Positions 9,371-19,166 of a stretch of DNA of 64,000 nucleotides are shown here, in pieces. The position numbers and the translations under genes were made by a program. Where the stretch lies: the NCBI RefSeq assembly GCF_028290435.1, contig NZ_JAQGJV010000076.1, positions 22,431 to 86,430 of the forward strand, given 5' to 3'. The notes beneath the pieces are model-generated. The model made no database searches, had not been told where the DNA came from, and worked only from the letters and a program-made list of their open reading frames with translations. This stretch comes from Devosia sp. Lineage in GTDB: Bacteria; Pseudomonadota; Alphaproteobacteria; Rhizobiales; Devosiaceae. Numbering within the stretch: position 1 is the stretch's first letter; each line of letters opens with the position of its first letter.

Positions 9371-10218
9371 GCGGCAGCCTTCCAGCCGGCGCGGATGAAG
9401 GCGATGGATTCGGCGAACAGGGTCTCGAAATCGGGAAACAAGGGGCGCCAGACGCGGGTGGCGGCGGCGAGTTCGGGCAGGCCGGCGCCGAAGGCCTCCA
9501 GCGTTACCCAGCCGTCGAAGCCGGTTTTTCTGGTGGCGGCGAAAACCTCGGCGAAGTCGATATGGCCGCGACCGGGAATGCCGCGGTCGTTTTCGGAAAT
9601 GTGCAGCACGCCCATGCCGTCGCCCAGTTTGGCGATGGCAAGTGGTTGTTTCTGTTCTTCAATATTGGCGTGGAAGGTGTCGTACATGATGCGGAAGGCG
9701 GGGTGGTCGACGCGGTCCACATAGGCGCGGGCCTGATCCATGGTGTTGAGAAAATAGGTCTCGAAGCGGTTCAAATGCTCGAGCGCGAGGAACATGCCAT
9801 TGGCGCTGGCGCGGATTGCCATGCGGTGGTGGGCCTCGGCGCCGTGGGCCAATTCGCTCTCGGTGGGGCCGGAGCCGGTGAAGTGGCCGATGGGGGCGTG
9901 GAAGGGTCCGCCGACGCTTTCGGCACCAATCGCGATGGCGCAATCGAGCGCCCAATCGAGGTGTTTTTGTCCAGCATGCTGGATTTCTGGATCGCTGCTG
10001 ACCGGACTGGCTTCGGGCGAGGGAATGACCGAGGTGGTGGTGCGGCGCAAACCGATGGAATCGAGCTCGCGACCGAGCCAGGCATAGTGAGATGGGTCAC
10101 CGCGCAGCACGGGGACTTCGACGCCATCATAGCCGAGTTCCTTCAGCCGCCTGATCTGAGGCAGGTGATGGTCTTCGATGAACCCGCTTAGGCACAGCAG
10201 ATTGATGCCGACCTGCAT
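9367..10218 (-). CDS. Sugar phosphate isomerase/epimerase (AP endonuclease-like TIM barrel)
   Basis: A 283-residue xylose-isomerase-like TIM barrel. It opens with MQVGINLLCLSG and ELGYDGVEVPV. Likely metal ligands are in ALEHLNRFE, MYDTFHANIE and HISENDRGIPGRGHIDF, which match the Glu/Asp/His pattern of hydroxypyruvate isomerase or tagatose epimerase relatives. ATG 10218 has a GGGGAGA site five bases upstream. It is the first gene of the sugar ABC operon, so it probably acts on the imported sugar. The exact reaction is not known. Confidence 0.88.
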   Translation of the reverse strand: MQVGINLLCLSGFIEDHHLPQIRRLKELGYDGVEVPVLRGDPSHYAWLGRELDSIGLRRTTTSVIPSPEASPVSSDPEIQHAGQKHLDWALDCAIAIGAESVGGPFHAPIGHFTGSGPTESELAHGAEAHHRMAIRASANGMFLALEHLNRFETYFLNTMDQARAYVDRVDHPAFRIMYDTFHANIEEQKQPLAIAKLGDGMGVLHISENDRGIPGRGHIDFAEVFAATRKTGFDGWVTLEAFGAGLPELAAATRVWRPLFPDFETLFAESIAFIRAGWKAAA

Positions 10219-10574
10219 TGCTTCTCCCCACCGGCCTCTTTTGCGAGGCCTTGTTATGCATTCAGTATTTTGGAAGCTGGGTGAGCGTGCAATGCGCAAA
10301 CTTTACCCAAAGTCCGATAGTTGACACAAAACGGCTTGAGGTGCGTGCCTCAAAATCCGTTCCGGCGATTTTCGAACGTCAGCGATACTGACCCTTCCGG
10401 CGGGGCCGACCCGGTCCCGCCTTGTCGGCTAGCCGGGAAATTGCCCGTAGCGTTGACTTTTCCGGCGTCTCCTCCCTAGGATCACGGCGCGGCTGGTGTT
10501 GGGCGATCATTGTCCAGCCGCTGGTGATTTGCGTTCGAAATGGCGCGCCGGTAAATTTTGAACACGAGGGCGGG
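10219..10574. promoter_or_regulatory. Divergent control region between the sugar ABC operon and the AraC-type regulator
   Basis: This 356-base region has no gene and must hold both divergent promoters. A perfect inverted repeat, TTGAGG (10336-10341) and CCTCAA (10348-10353) with a six-base spacer, sits near its middle, just after a TTGACA box at 10321-10326. The repeat is a candidate site for the adjacent AraC-type regulator. Other short AT-rich stretches near 10255-10310 could hold the operon promoter on the minus strand, but no clear -10 box is seen. Confidence 0.45.
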
Positions 10575-11606
10575 ATGGATATCAGGGCCGTGGCATTGGG
10601 GCGACCGGCGGTGTTCCGCGAGCCGGGCGCCCTGCTCTATGCCGGCAATTGCAAGGATTTGCTGGATGCCTCGCTGGCCGGGAAGGTAACGCTGAACGCC
10701 TGGACGCGGCGGGGTTATCCGGGGCGCGATCTGGGCGAAGCGCTGCCGCAGGTCTGTTCGGTGGGGGGCTGGGACGCGACGGCGCCGCAGGATTGGGGCC
10801 TCAAGGTGCATTGCAACGAGGGCGTCAAGATCGCCTATCTGGCGCGGGGCAGCCTGACGCTGACGCTGGATGGCCGGAAGCACGATATCCAAGAAGGCCA
10901 GATGTTCGTGGTGCGGCCGTGGCAATTGCACGCCATGGGCGATCCGCATGTGGTGGCGAGCCAGATCGTCTGGGTGCTGTTCGACATGGGCACGCGGCGA
11001 CCGCACGATCCGTGGCTGTGGCCGGACTGGCTGGCCTGGCCGGAGCGGGACCAGAGGCGGCTGACCGAGCTGCTGTCCAAGAACGAACAGCCGTTTTACC
11101 AGGCGTCACGCGAGGTGGCGCGCGACTTCGAGAGCATTGCGGATATCGTGGCGACTGGCGATATCGAGGGCGGCGAAATCCGGCTGCGGCTTACCATTTC
11201 GATGATGCTGATGCATTTCATGGTGCAGATCGAAGCGCAGGCGCCGGCGCTGGATCAGGCCCTGGCGCATTCCAAGCGCACGGTGCAGATCTTTCTCGAA
11301 CGGCTGCGTCATGCGCTGGATGAGGACTGGACGCTGGAGAACATGGCGGCGGAGTGCAATCTGTCGCGCACCCAGTTTACCCAGCATTGCCTGGGGCTGA
11401 CCAATATCACGCCGGTGCGATATCTGCAGATGATAAGGCTGGACGCGGCGCGGAGGCTTTTAGTGGAGCAGCCCGGATTGGCGGTGACGGCGGTGGCCTA
11501 TGATTGCGGGTTTTCGTCGAGCCAGTATTTCGCGACCTGCTTCAAGAAGCGGTTCGGGATTTCGCCGGTGGATGCGCGGCGGCAGGTGATGGTAGCGGCG
11601 GAGTAA
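10575..11606 (+). CDS. AraC family transcriptional regulator
   Basis: A 343-residue regulator with an N-terminal cupin-like sensing domain (GSLTLTLDGRKHDIQEGQ and VRPWQLHAMG) and a C-terminal double helix-turn-helix: WTLENMAAECNLSRTQFTQHC followed by VTAVAYDCGFSSSQYFATCFKKRFGISP. The start is ATG 10575 with GAGGGCGGG upstream; a longer frame from 10422 adds 51 residues that do not look like protein. It is divergent from the CUT2 sugar operon and probably controls it in response to its sugar. Confidence 0.92.
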   Translation: MDIRAVALGRPAVFREPGALLYAGNCKDLLDASLAGKVTLNAWTRRGYPGRDLGEALPQVCSVGGWDATAPQDWGLKVHCNEGVKIAYLARGSLTLTLDGRKHDIQEGQMFVVRPWQLHAMGDPHVVASQIVWVLFDMGTRRPHDPWLWPDWLAWPERDQRRLTELLSKNEQPFYQASREVARDFESIADIVATGDIEGGEIRLRLTISMMLMHFMVQIEAQAPALDQALAHSKRTVQIFLERLRHALDEDWTLENMAAECNLSRTQFTQHCLGLTNITPVRYLQMIRLDAARRLLVEQPGLAVTAVAYDCGFSSSQYFATCFKKRFGISPVDARRQVMVAAE

Positions 11607-11646
11607 CGACCCCTGACCCTGACCATTCTGCCGGACGCAGAACGGT

Positions 11647-11773
11647 CCCCTCTCCCTTGAGGGGAGAGGGGAGCAAAGGGCGGATGAGGGGGCGTTGCCC
11701 CAACATCGAGCTTGGTAAAGGCCCCCTCACCCGACCCAAGAGGTCGACCTCTCCCCCAAAGGGAGAGGTGAAG
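11647..11773. repeat. Intergenic palindromic repeat, family 1, copy A
   Basis: It contains the stem CCCCTCTCCC / GGGGAGAGGGG (11647-11671), a GGCCCCCTCACCCGACCCAA block (11720-11739) and a closing stem CCTCTCCC / GGGAGAGG ending at 11773. The same block recurs at 12563-12699 and 42928-43060, with related short or variant copies at 25714-25742 and 37220-37338. It fills the space between the convergent araC-type gene and an isomerase gene. Confidence 0.85.
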
Positions 11774-11776
11774 AGC

Positions 11777-12532
11777 CTAAAGCCCGATCTTTTTCATGTA
11801 GTCGATGGAGCGTTTGGCGAAGGCTTGCCAGTCGGTGGGGTTGTCGTGTTCGGCGACCAGGTGGTCGGCGGTGGTGGCGCGGAACAGGGGGGTGAGGTGG
11901 CCCCACTCGATGATGCCGTCGCCGGTGGCGGTCCAGCCGTCATCTTCCTTCGTGCCGATCGGCGCGGTGTCCTTAAGCTGGATGGCGATGATGCGCGAGG
12001 CATAGCGCTTGAGCTCGGCGGCGGGGTCGGCGCCGGCGCGGACGATCCAGCCGCAGTCGATCTCGAACCAGGCGTCGCCGCTCTCGGCAAAGATGTGCTC
12101 GATGGGGCGGGTACCGTCGGGCAGGGCGTAATATTCGAAATCGTGGTTGTGCCAGGCAACCTTGAGGCTGTGCGGCTTGGCGGCGTCGGCGCCCTTGGCG
12201 AGCTTGTGGCCGAGGGCCTGCCAGTAGGCGGGCGTGTTCTCGCGCTCTTCGGCGGTGACATAGGGCGGGATCAGGACGGTGGCGCCCAGGGTCAGCGCGA
12301 TGTCGATGAAGCGGTTGGGGTCGGAGACGAGGCCGGCCAGCGGCATGTGGAAGCCGTAGCAGGCGAGGCCCGCGTCATCGAGCTGGCGGCGGAAGAGTTT
12401 GGGATCGGCTTCGTAGGCGGGGAGCCAAGGCTCGATGGCGTCGTAGCCCATGGATTTGAGGATAGGAAGCTGGTCGGCCAGCGGGGGGAAATTGCGGGAG
12501 GAATAGAGCTGGTAGGCGATAGGGTAGGTCAT
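11777..12532 (-). CDS. Sugar phosphate isomerase/epimerase
   Basis: A 251-residue TIM-barrel protein of the same superfamily as the product of 9367-10218 but clearly different in sequence. It begins YPIAYQLYSSRNFPPLADQL and has KSMGYDAIEPWLP; likely metal ligands lie in KVAWHNHDFEYY, FEIDCGWI and EWGHLTP. ATG 12532 was chosen; the longer reading adds 13 residues without support. It follows a VOC gene and a family 1 repeat on the same strand. The substrate is unknown. Confidence 0.87.
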   Translation of the reverse strand: MTYPIAYQLYSSRNFPPLADQLPILKSMGYDAIEPWLPAYEADPKLFRRQLDDAGLACYGFHMPLAGLVSDPNRFIDIALTLGATVLIPPYVTAEERENTPAYWQALGHKLAKGADAAKPHSLKVAWHNHDFEYYALPDGTRPIEHIFAESGDAWFEIDCGWIVRAGADPAAELKRYASRIIAIQLKDTAPIGTKEDDGWTATGDGIIEWGHLTPLFRATTADHLVAEHDNPTDWQAFAKRSIDYMKKIGL

Positions 12533-12562
12533 GGGGGTTCCACGTGGTTTGGCGAGGGCAGG

Positions 12563-12699
12563 CACCCTCATCCGGCCCTTCGGGCCACCTTCTCCCCCGA
12601 CGGGGAGAAGAATAAGGGGGTCTTTCCGAGCATCGCGTGTTGGAAAGGCCCCTCACCCGACCCAAGAGGGTCGACCTCTCCCCCAGGGGAGAGGTGAAG
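12563..12699. repeat. Intergenic palindromic repeat, family 1, copy B
   Basis: It holds CCGGCCCTTCGGGCC and CTTCTCCCCCGACGGGGAGAAG stems at the left, then the shared block GGCCCCTCACCCGACCCAAG (12647-12666) and a closing CCTCTCCCCCAGGGGAGAGG stem. It sits between the isomerase at 11777-12532 and the VOC gene at 12708-13187, both on the minus strand, so it would be transcribed within their mRNA if they are cotranscribed. Confidence 0.85.
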
Positions 12700-12707
12700 A
12701 GGTGCTC

Positions 12708-13187
12708 TTAGTTCTGTGGCTCTTTGTCGTTGTCGAATTCGAGCAGTTCGATCATGACGCCCAGGGCTTTGACGGTGTCGTAGTAGGCGTAGCGGCCGTG
12801 GGAGCCGTCGAATTCGCCGCGCTGCAGCAGTTGGTGGCCCTTGGATTCAAGGTATTCGTTGCGCTTGGTGAGGTTGCGGGTCTTGAAGGCGATGTGGTGG
12901 CAGCCGGGGCCTTTTTCTTCCAGCAGGTCGCGCCAGGCGCTCTTTTCCGGGCCGGGCTCGAGGAATTCGACGTCGATATTGCCGAACTTGAACATCATGA
13001 TGCGGCAGCCTACTTCGGCCGGCTTGCCCATATAGATGGCCTGCGCCTCTTCGGGGTCGGCGGCGCGGCCTTCGGAGGGAACCGGCTTGCCGGTCAAGTC
13101 GGAAAACCATTGCGCTGATTTCACCACGTCGTCGGTGACGAAGCAGATCTGCATCACCGCATCTTCATCAAGCAAGCGCTTGTCCAT
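12708..13187 (-). CDS. VOC family protein (glyoxalase/dioxygenase fold)
   Basis: A 159-residue vicinal-oxygen-chelate protein. It starts MDKRLLDEDAVMQICFVTDD, followed by the WFSDLTGKPVP strand-helix unit; possible metal ligands are the Glu in NIDVEFLEPG, His in CHHIAFKTRN and Glu in MIELLEFD. ATG 13187 was taken. It lies between the sugar-binding protein gene upstream (separated by a terminator) and the isomerase downstream. Substrate unknown; a role in sugar or aldehyde handling is only suggested by context. Confidence 0.85.
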   Translation of the reverse strand: MDKRLLDEDAVMQICFVTDDVVKSAQWFSDLTGKPVPSEGRAADPEEAQAIYMGKPAEVGCRIMMFKFGNIDVEFLEPGPEKSAWRDLLEEKGPGCHHIAFKTRNLTKRNEYLESKGHQLLQRGEFDGSHGRYAYYDTVKALGVMIELLEFDNDKEPQN

Positions 13188-13218
13188 TTAGGCATCCACT
13201 GGTTGGATTTTGAAACAG

Positions 13219-13250
13219 AGCGGCCCGGTGCGAGGGGGCACCGGGCCGCT
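13219..13250 (-). terminator. Strong hairpin terminator after the CUT1 sugar ABC operon
   Basis: A perfect 13-base stem, AGCGGCCCGGTGC (13219-13231) and GCACCGGGCCGCT (13238-13250), with a 6-base loop. It lies 16 bases after the stop of the binding-protein gene on the minus strand. The T-tract is weak (CTGTTT), so some read-through into the VOC gene is possible. Confidence 0.75.
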
Positions 13251-13266
13251 TTCCTTGGGAGGAAAC

Positions 13267-14520
13267 TTAGCCGAGGATGGTCTCGTAGTTTTCTTTCATC
13301 TTGGCGATGGCGTCTTCGACGGTCATCGAGGGATCGCTCCAGTAGTTGAAGACGACGTCCCAGATGGAATTGCGCCAATCGGCATCGGTGATGGCGTTAG
13401 GCGTCTGCACGCCTTTCGTCGGGTCCGACAGGATGCTCAGAACTTCGCTCGAGCAGGCGTCGAGGCTGGCGGCAGGCGCATCGCTGCGCACTGGCGTCGA
13501 GCCCTTGGCAGCGGCGAACTTGGCCTGGATTTCCGGATCGACGACGATCGAAGCGAAGTCCAGTTCGGCCTTCTTGACGTCGTCGGCGACGCCGCTACCG
13601 CCCAGCAGGCCCCAGGAGTCGACCGAAGCCGAAACGGCCATAGCGCCCGGAATCGGCAAGCAACCGAAATCGGTGCCTGCCTTCTTGCCGGCGGCCAGCC
13701 ATTCGCCCTTCATCCAGTCACCGTGGATCTGCATCAGCGCCTTGCCGGAGATGACCTCGTTGGTGGTCTCGTTCCAGGGACGGTTCTGCGACTCTGGGCC
13801 GGCTTCGTTGGCGAACAGGCGCAGCTCTTCGAGGGCCTTGGCAAATGCCGGATCGTCCAGCGCGGTCTCGTCGACATCCTCGCCATAGACGCGGTTGTAG
13901 AGTTCCTGGCCGGCAACGGCTGCCACCAGCGTGTGGAACAGGTAGCCGACCTGGAAAGGCTGGCTGCCGACGGCGAGCGGGGCGAAGCCGGCTTCACGGA
14001 TCTTGGGGAAATCGGCGAACATGGCGTCGAGCGAAGTCCAGCTCGCGGGATCGACACCGGCCTTCTTGGCCACGTCCATGTTGTAATAGACCATGCCGTC
14101 GATGTGCAGAGCCATCGGCACCTTGACGATCTTGCCATCGACCGAGAGCGAGTCGGCGACGGCCTTGGGTAGGTTCTCAAGGATGTGGTTGTCGGCGTAC
14201 CACTGGGTCAGGTCGAATTCATAACCGAGGCCCGCGAGGTCGCGATAAATGCCGGGATTGGATTCAACGAACAGGTTCGGTGGCGAGCCGCCGGTGACCA
14301 TGCTCATCAGGTTCACGTTGGAGCCGGTATCGTGCGGAATGGCGATATCGGTCCAGGAGTGGCCCTTGGCCTCGAGCGCTGACTTGAGCACGTTGAGGGC
14401 GGCGACTTCGGGGCCAGCGGACCAGGTGTGGTAAATTACCAGATCGGTGGCCATGGCGCTGAACGAGGCCGTGCTCAGCATGAGCCCGGCCATGACGGCG
14501 GCTAGAGTTCTCTTAGACAT
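13267..14520 (-). CDS. CUT1-type sugar ABC transporter substrate-binding protein
   Basis: A 417-residue extracellular solute-binding protein family 1 member, with a signal peptide (MSKRTLAAVMAGLMLSTASF) cleaved near SAMA. LVIYHTWSAGPEVAALNVL starts the mature fold, and VPMALHIDGMVYYNMDVAKK is the family motif region; it resembles glucose/mannose-type receptors (GtsA-like). ATG 14520 has AGGGAGAGAG upstream. It is the last gene of its operon, after permeases and ATPase, which is an unusual order. Sugar identity is inferred only loosely. Confidence 0.9.
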   Translation of the reverse strand: MSKRTLAAVMAGLMLSTASFSAMATDLVIYHTWSAGPEVAALNVLKSALEAKGHSWTDIAIPHDTGSNVNLMSMVTGGSPPNLFVESNPGIYRDLAGLGYEFDLTQWYADNHILENLPKAVADSLSVDGKIVKVPMALHIDGMVYYNMDVAKKAGVDPASWTSLDAMFADFPKIREAGFAPLAVGSQPFQVGYLFHTLVAAVAGQELYNRVYGEDVDETALDDPAFAKALEELRLFANEAGPESQNRPWNETTNEVISGKALMQIHGDWMKGEWLAAGKKAGTDFGCLPIPGAMAVSASVDSWGLLGGSGVADDVKKAELDFASIVVDPEIQAKFAAAKGSTPVRSDAPAASLDACSSEVLSILSDPTKGVQTPNAITDADWRNSIWDVVFNYWSDPSMTVEDAIAKMKENYETILG

Positions 14521-14545
14521 CGGTCTCTCTCCCTTTGATGTCGAC

Positions 14546-15646
<1,101 letters not shown>

Positions 15647-15650
15647 GGGT

Positions 15651-16580
15651 TCAACCCTTGATGGCGCCGGCGGTAATGCCCTGGACGAAGAGCTTGCCGA
15701 CGAAGAAGTAGATGACGAGCGGGGGAATGGCGGTCTGCAGGGCGGCTGCCATGTTGTCATTGTAGCGGGTGGTGCCGGTCGAGATGGTGATCAGGTTGGC
15801 CAGGTTAACCGTCATGGGCTGGCTGCCCATGCCACCGAAGGTGACGCCGATCAGGTAATCGTTCCAGATCGAGGTGATCTGCATGATCAGCACCACGATC
15901 AGGATATTGCCGCTCATGGGCAGGATGATCTCGGTGAAAATCTTCCAGAACGAGCCGGAATCCATCACCGCCGCGTTCATGATCTCCTGCGGGATGTCTT
16001 TGTAGTAATTGCGGAAGATCAGGGTCAGCACCGGCATGGCCAGCACGGCATGGACGATGGCGACACCCCAGATATTGCCATAGACCTTGATCGCGGCCGT
16101 CATCGAGATCAGCGGGAACATGATGATCTGGAACGGCACGAAGGCGCAGATGAACAACAGGAACAGGAAGCCGCCGGCCCAGCGCACATTCCACAAGGCC
16201 AGCGCATAACCGGTGATCATGGAAATGGCGATGGAGAGAATCAGCGAGGGGAAGAGGATTTGGACGGAGTTCCAGAAGCCGACCTTGAGGCCGTTGCAAT
16301 TGATGCCGGAGCAGGCGCTGTTCCAGGCGTGATCCCAGGCTTCCAGCGTCCACACGCTCGGGAGCGAGAACATGGCGCCCTGGCGGATCTGCTCCATGGT
16401 CTTGAACGAAGTGATGACCACCACGTAGAGCGGAATGCAGAAGAACAGCGCGCAGATCGACAGGAAGACGATGATGCCGATCGAGCGGCTGGAGATGCGC
16501 TTTTTCTGGCGCGGGAAGTAGGGGGCGCTGCGGACGGCGACTTCGGCGCCGAGAGCCTTTTGGGCCATGGTGTCGCTCAA
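15651..16580 (-). CDS. CUT1-type sugar ABC transporter permease (MalG-like), TTG start
   Basis: A 309-residue inner-membrane permease with six membrane segments and the EAA loop EIMNAAVMDSGSFWKIFTEI that contacts the ATPase. The start is probably TTG 16580: the coding strand has GGGAGGG nine bases before it, and the codon overlaps the upstream stop (TTGA), like the other junctions here. ATG 16568, four codons later, is the alternative. It pairs with the MalF-like permease. Confidence 0.92.
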   Translation of the reverse strand: MSDTMAQKALGAEVAVRSAPYFPRQKKRISSRSIGIIVFLSICALFFCIPLYVVVITSFKTMEQIRQGAMFSLPSVWTLEAWDHAWNSACSGINCNGLKVGFWNSVQILFPSLILSIAISMITGYALALWNVRWAGGFLFLLFICAFVPFQIIMFPLISMTAAIKVYGNIWGVAIVHAVLAMPVLTLIFRNYYKDIPQEIMNAAVMDSGSFWKIFTEIILPMSGNILIVVLIMQITSIWNDYLIGVTFGGMGSQPMTVNLANLITISTGTTRYNDNMAAALQTAIPPLVIYFFVGKLFVQGITAGAIKG

Positions 16581-17473
16581 TGTGCTGCCCTCCCGGTGCG
16601 GCGTTGCTGCCAGGCGGTGAGCATGACCAGCGGCAGGAAAATCACGGCAGTGATGACCAGCATCATGACGGCGGCGGCGGAGGCGAAGCCAAGATTGCCC
16701 TTGGCCGACAGCGCCTGAATGGTGAAATAGGCCGGCACGAAGGTGGACTGGCCGGGGCCGCCATTGGTCATGGCGACGATCACGTCATAGGCCTTGATCA
16801 CGCCCAGCGAGAGCAGGATGGCGCAGGTGACGAAGGTGAACTTCATCATCGGAATGATGATTTCGGTATAGAGGCGGAAGAGGCTGACGCCGTCGAGGCG
16901 GGCGGCGCTCCAGATTTCCGAATTGATCGACTTCAGGCCCGCCAGCATCAGGGCCATGTAGAAGCCCGAGCTCTGCCAGACCGACGCCAGGATCACGCCG
17001 TACATGGCGGTTTCGCCGGTGGCGAGCCAGGAGAAGTTGATCCAGGTCAGGCCGATGGAATGGAGCGCATGCTCGACGCCCAATTCCGGATTGAACAGCC
17101 AGCGCCACGCGGTGCCGGTGACGATCAGTGAGACGGCCAGCGGATAGAGGAAGACGGTGCGGAACAGGCTCTCGCCGCGCTTTTCCTTGTCCATCATGGC
17201 TGCAAGGATGAAGCCGAAGACGATGGCCAGGGCGCTCCCGAGGCCGAGGATGATCAGGTTCTTGAGGGAAATCGCCCAGGCGTCGTCGGCGAACAGGCGG
17301 GTATATTGCCGCAACGGTTCGGACCAGTCGATCTCGTATTCCGGCAAGCGCCGGCTGCGGGTCAGCGACAGGTAGATGGTCCAGCCGATCGCGCCCACAA
17401 AGGCGACGGCTGTGACGGCAACCGCAGGCACCAAAGCCAGTTGCGGCGACCATCGGCTCCACCGAAAGGCCAT
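16577..17473 (-). CDS. CUT1-type sugar ABC transporter permease (MalF-like)
   Basis: A 298-residue permease with about six membrane segments; the EAA loop reads EIWSAARLDGVSLFRLYTEI. A strong site, AAAGGGAGAGGG, lies just before ATG 17473. It is the first gene of the operon (permease, permease, ATPase, binding protein). The upstream 190 bases hold the promoter and a possible LacI-type operator at 17545-17554. Confidence 0.93.
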   Translation of the reverse strand: MAFRWSRWSPQLALVPAVAVTAVAFVGAIGWTIYLSLTRSRRLPEYEIDWSEPLRQYTRLFADDAWAISLKNLIILGLGSALAIVFGFILAAMMDKEKRGESLFRTVFLYPLAVSLIVTGTAWRWLFNPELGVEHALHSIGLTWINFSWLATGETAMYGVILASVWQSSGFYMALMLAGLKSINSEIWSAARLDGVSLFRLYTEIIIPMMKFTFVTCAILLSLGVIKAYDVIVAMTNGGPGQSTFVPAYFTIQALSAKGNLGFASAAAVMMLVITAVIFLPLVMLTAWQQRRTGRAAH

Positions 17474-17544
17474 ATCCCTCTCCCTTTCACATGCACCAGG
17501 TCAGATTGTTCTGCTCTTCGGCATCTGAGCCCTTGCGAGCTATA

Positions 17545-17554
17545 TTATCGTTAA
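17545..17554. promoter_or_regulatory. Possible LacI-type operator half-palindrome upstream of the CUT1 operon
   Basis: TTATCGTTAA is a CG-centred near-palindrome in the gap between the divergent CUT1 operon and an aldo/keto reductase. A similar TTAACG word lies at 18532-18537 before the VOC gene. LacI-family sites are typically CG-centred, and a LacI-type gene lies at 19167. This is a guess from form and position. Confidence 0.3.
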
Positions 17555-17667
17555 ACTAAGGTCATCCGGAACAGTCCGTCAATAAAAAAATCGGCCTGTG
17601 CTAGCGGCAGCATCGAGGCTGTGGAAAATAGGAAGCGGCCCGAGGAGGCCCGTGGAGGGTAAAAGTG

Positions 17668-18480
17668 ATGACAAATCAATATGGTATCCCGGCAATGGGG
17701 TTCGGCACTTATGGGCGGACCGGGGAGGCGGGAATCGCCGCCATGCTGGTGGCGCTGGAGACCGGTTATCGACATTTGGACACGGCGCAAGATTATGGCA
17801 CCGAGACGGAAGTGGGCGAAACGGTGAAGCTCTCGTCTCTCAAGCGTTCCGAAGTGTTTGTCACCACCAAGATCAAGACCGGCAATTTCGGGAAGGGCAT
17901 GCTGGTGCCATCGCTGCGCCAGAGCTGCGACAACCTGCAGGTGGACCAGCTCGATTTGACGCTGATCCATTGGCCGTCACCCAACGAGGAAATCGCGCTG
18001 GAGGTCTATATCGAGCAATTGGCCGAGGCGCATGCACTGGGGCTGACGCGGCTGGTGGGGGTTTCCAACTTCACCATCGCGTTGATCGAACAGGCGAAAA
18101 CCGTTTTGGGCGAGGTACCGATCGCCAACAATCAGTTTGAGCTGAACCCGCTGCTGCAAAATCGTAAGCTTGCAAACTATTGTTTAAGCAACGGAATTTC
18201 GGTGACCTGCTATCTGCCGATCGCGCGGGGCGTGCTGGGGGGCGAGCCGGTGGTGCGTGCAATCGCCGACAAGCATGGGGCTACGCCCGAGCAAGTGGCT
18301 TTGGCCTTCGAATTCGCCAAGGGCTACATCGCCATCCCCACTTCAGGCAAAGCGGAGCGCATCCGCTCGAACTTCGAGGCGACAAAACTGCGCCTGAGCG
18401 CTGAGGATATCGTGGCCATCGAGGGCGTGGATCGCGGTCAGCGCGAGATCAATCCGGGCTGGGGCCCGGCCTGGGACTGA
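17668..18480 (+). CDS. Aldo/keto reductase (DkgA/DkgB-like)
   Basis: A 270-residue member close to 2,5-diketo-gluconate reductases. Asp and Tyr are in HLDTAQDYGTE, Lys in VTTKIKTG, His in LIHWPSP, and the cofactor loop in IPTSGKAERIRSNFEA. ATG 17668 and GTG 17665 are adjacent; GGAGGG at 17654-17659 fits either, and I chose the ATG. It is divergent from the CUT1 sugar operon and may reduce a sugar-derived carbonyl compound, which is an inference from context. Confidence 0.9.
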   Translation: MTNQYGIPAMGFGTYGRTGEAGIAAMLVALETGYRHLDTAQDYGTETEVGETVKLSSLKRSEVFVTTKIKTGNFGKGMLVPSLRQSCDNLQVDQLDLTLIHWPSPNEEIALEVYIEQLAEAHALGLTRLVGVSNFTIALIEQAKTVLGEVPIANNQFELNPLLQNRKLANYCLSNGISVTCYLPIARGVLGGEPVVRAIADKHGATPEQVALAFEFAKGYIAIPTSGKAERIRSNFEATKLRLSAEDIVAIEGVDRGQREINPGWGPAWD

Positions 18481-18495
18481 CGCCGCCGAGGGCTG

Positions 18496-18540
18496 TTGAC
18501 AAGCTCAAAGCGTGGCGTATGGTCCGTCGTATTAACGTTC
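18496..18540 (+). promoter_or_regulatory. Candidate promoter of the VOC gene at 18626
   Basis: TTGACA at 18496-18501 is followed after 16 bases by TATGGT (18518-18523). A TTAACG word lies just after it, at 18532-18537. The leader to the VOC gene (about 95 bases) has two short stems, CCGGG/CCCGG and GGCCG/CGGCC. Assigned by motif only. Confidence 0.4.
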
Positions 18541-18625
18541 CTACAAGTGGAACAGGACCTCCGGGTGCATTGGCGCCCGGGGCTCCGGGGAAGTTTGGCC
18601 GCAATGACGGCCGGGAGGATTTCGC

Positions 18626-19069
18626 ATGAAGGGCATTACCAGCATCGGGCACGTGGCTATCAACACCGCTGACCTCGGCAAGTCGCTGGATTTCTACATC
18701 GGCACGATGGGATTTCCCGAGATGATGCGGATCAACCATGATAGCGGCGAGCCATGGCTGGTCTATCTGCGGGTCACCGATGATCAGTTTATCGAAATCT
18801 TTCCCGGCGCCGAAACCGAGAAGACCTCGGAGAGCTGGCATGCCAATGGCTTTGGGCATCTGTGCCTGATGGTGGACGATCTGGACGCTGTGGTGGGGGA
18901 ACTCAAGGGTAAGGGCGTCACCATTATGATCGAGCCGAAATCGGGCGCCGACGGCAATAGCCAGGCCTGGCTGCTGGATCCCGATGGCAACAAGATCGAG
19001 CTGATGCAGATGCACCCCAATAGCCAGCAATTGCAGGCGATCGCGCGATTGCGTCAACAGGGCATTTGA
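18626..19069 (+). CDS. VOC family protein (lactoylglutathione lyase-like)
   Basis: A 147-residue single-unit VOC protein. Metal ligands probably are His in SIGHVAINT, Glu in QFIEIFPG, His in GFGHLCLMVDD and Glu in KIELMQMHP. GGGAGG at 18614-18619 serves ATG 18626. It stands between an aldo/keto reductase and a LacI-type regulator, all on the plus strand. It is one of several VOC genes in the window (with 12708 and 23510). Substrate unknown. Confidence 0.88.
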   Translation: MKGITSIGHVAINTADLGKSLDFYIGTMGFPEMMRINHDSGEPWLVYLRVTDDQFIEIFPGAETEKTSESWHANGFGHLCLMVDDLDAVVGELKGKGVTIMIEPKSGADGNSQAWLLDPDGNKIELMQMHPNSQQLQAIARLRQQGI

Positions 19070-19166
19070 TTGGATAACGCCAGTGGGTTCGATTACCGCT
19101 CGCCGCCGTATTTAAGCGTGCTAGTGAGCCACAATCGAGCGGCTGAAGCGGGATAGACAGCAAGCC

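Noticed and set aside
11647..12699. Possible CRISPR array from repeated C/G-rich blocks
   Set aside because: Copies are few, far apart, palindromic and different in length, without regular spacers.
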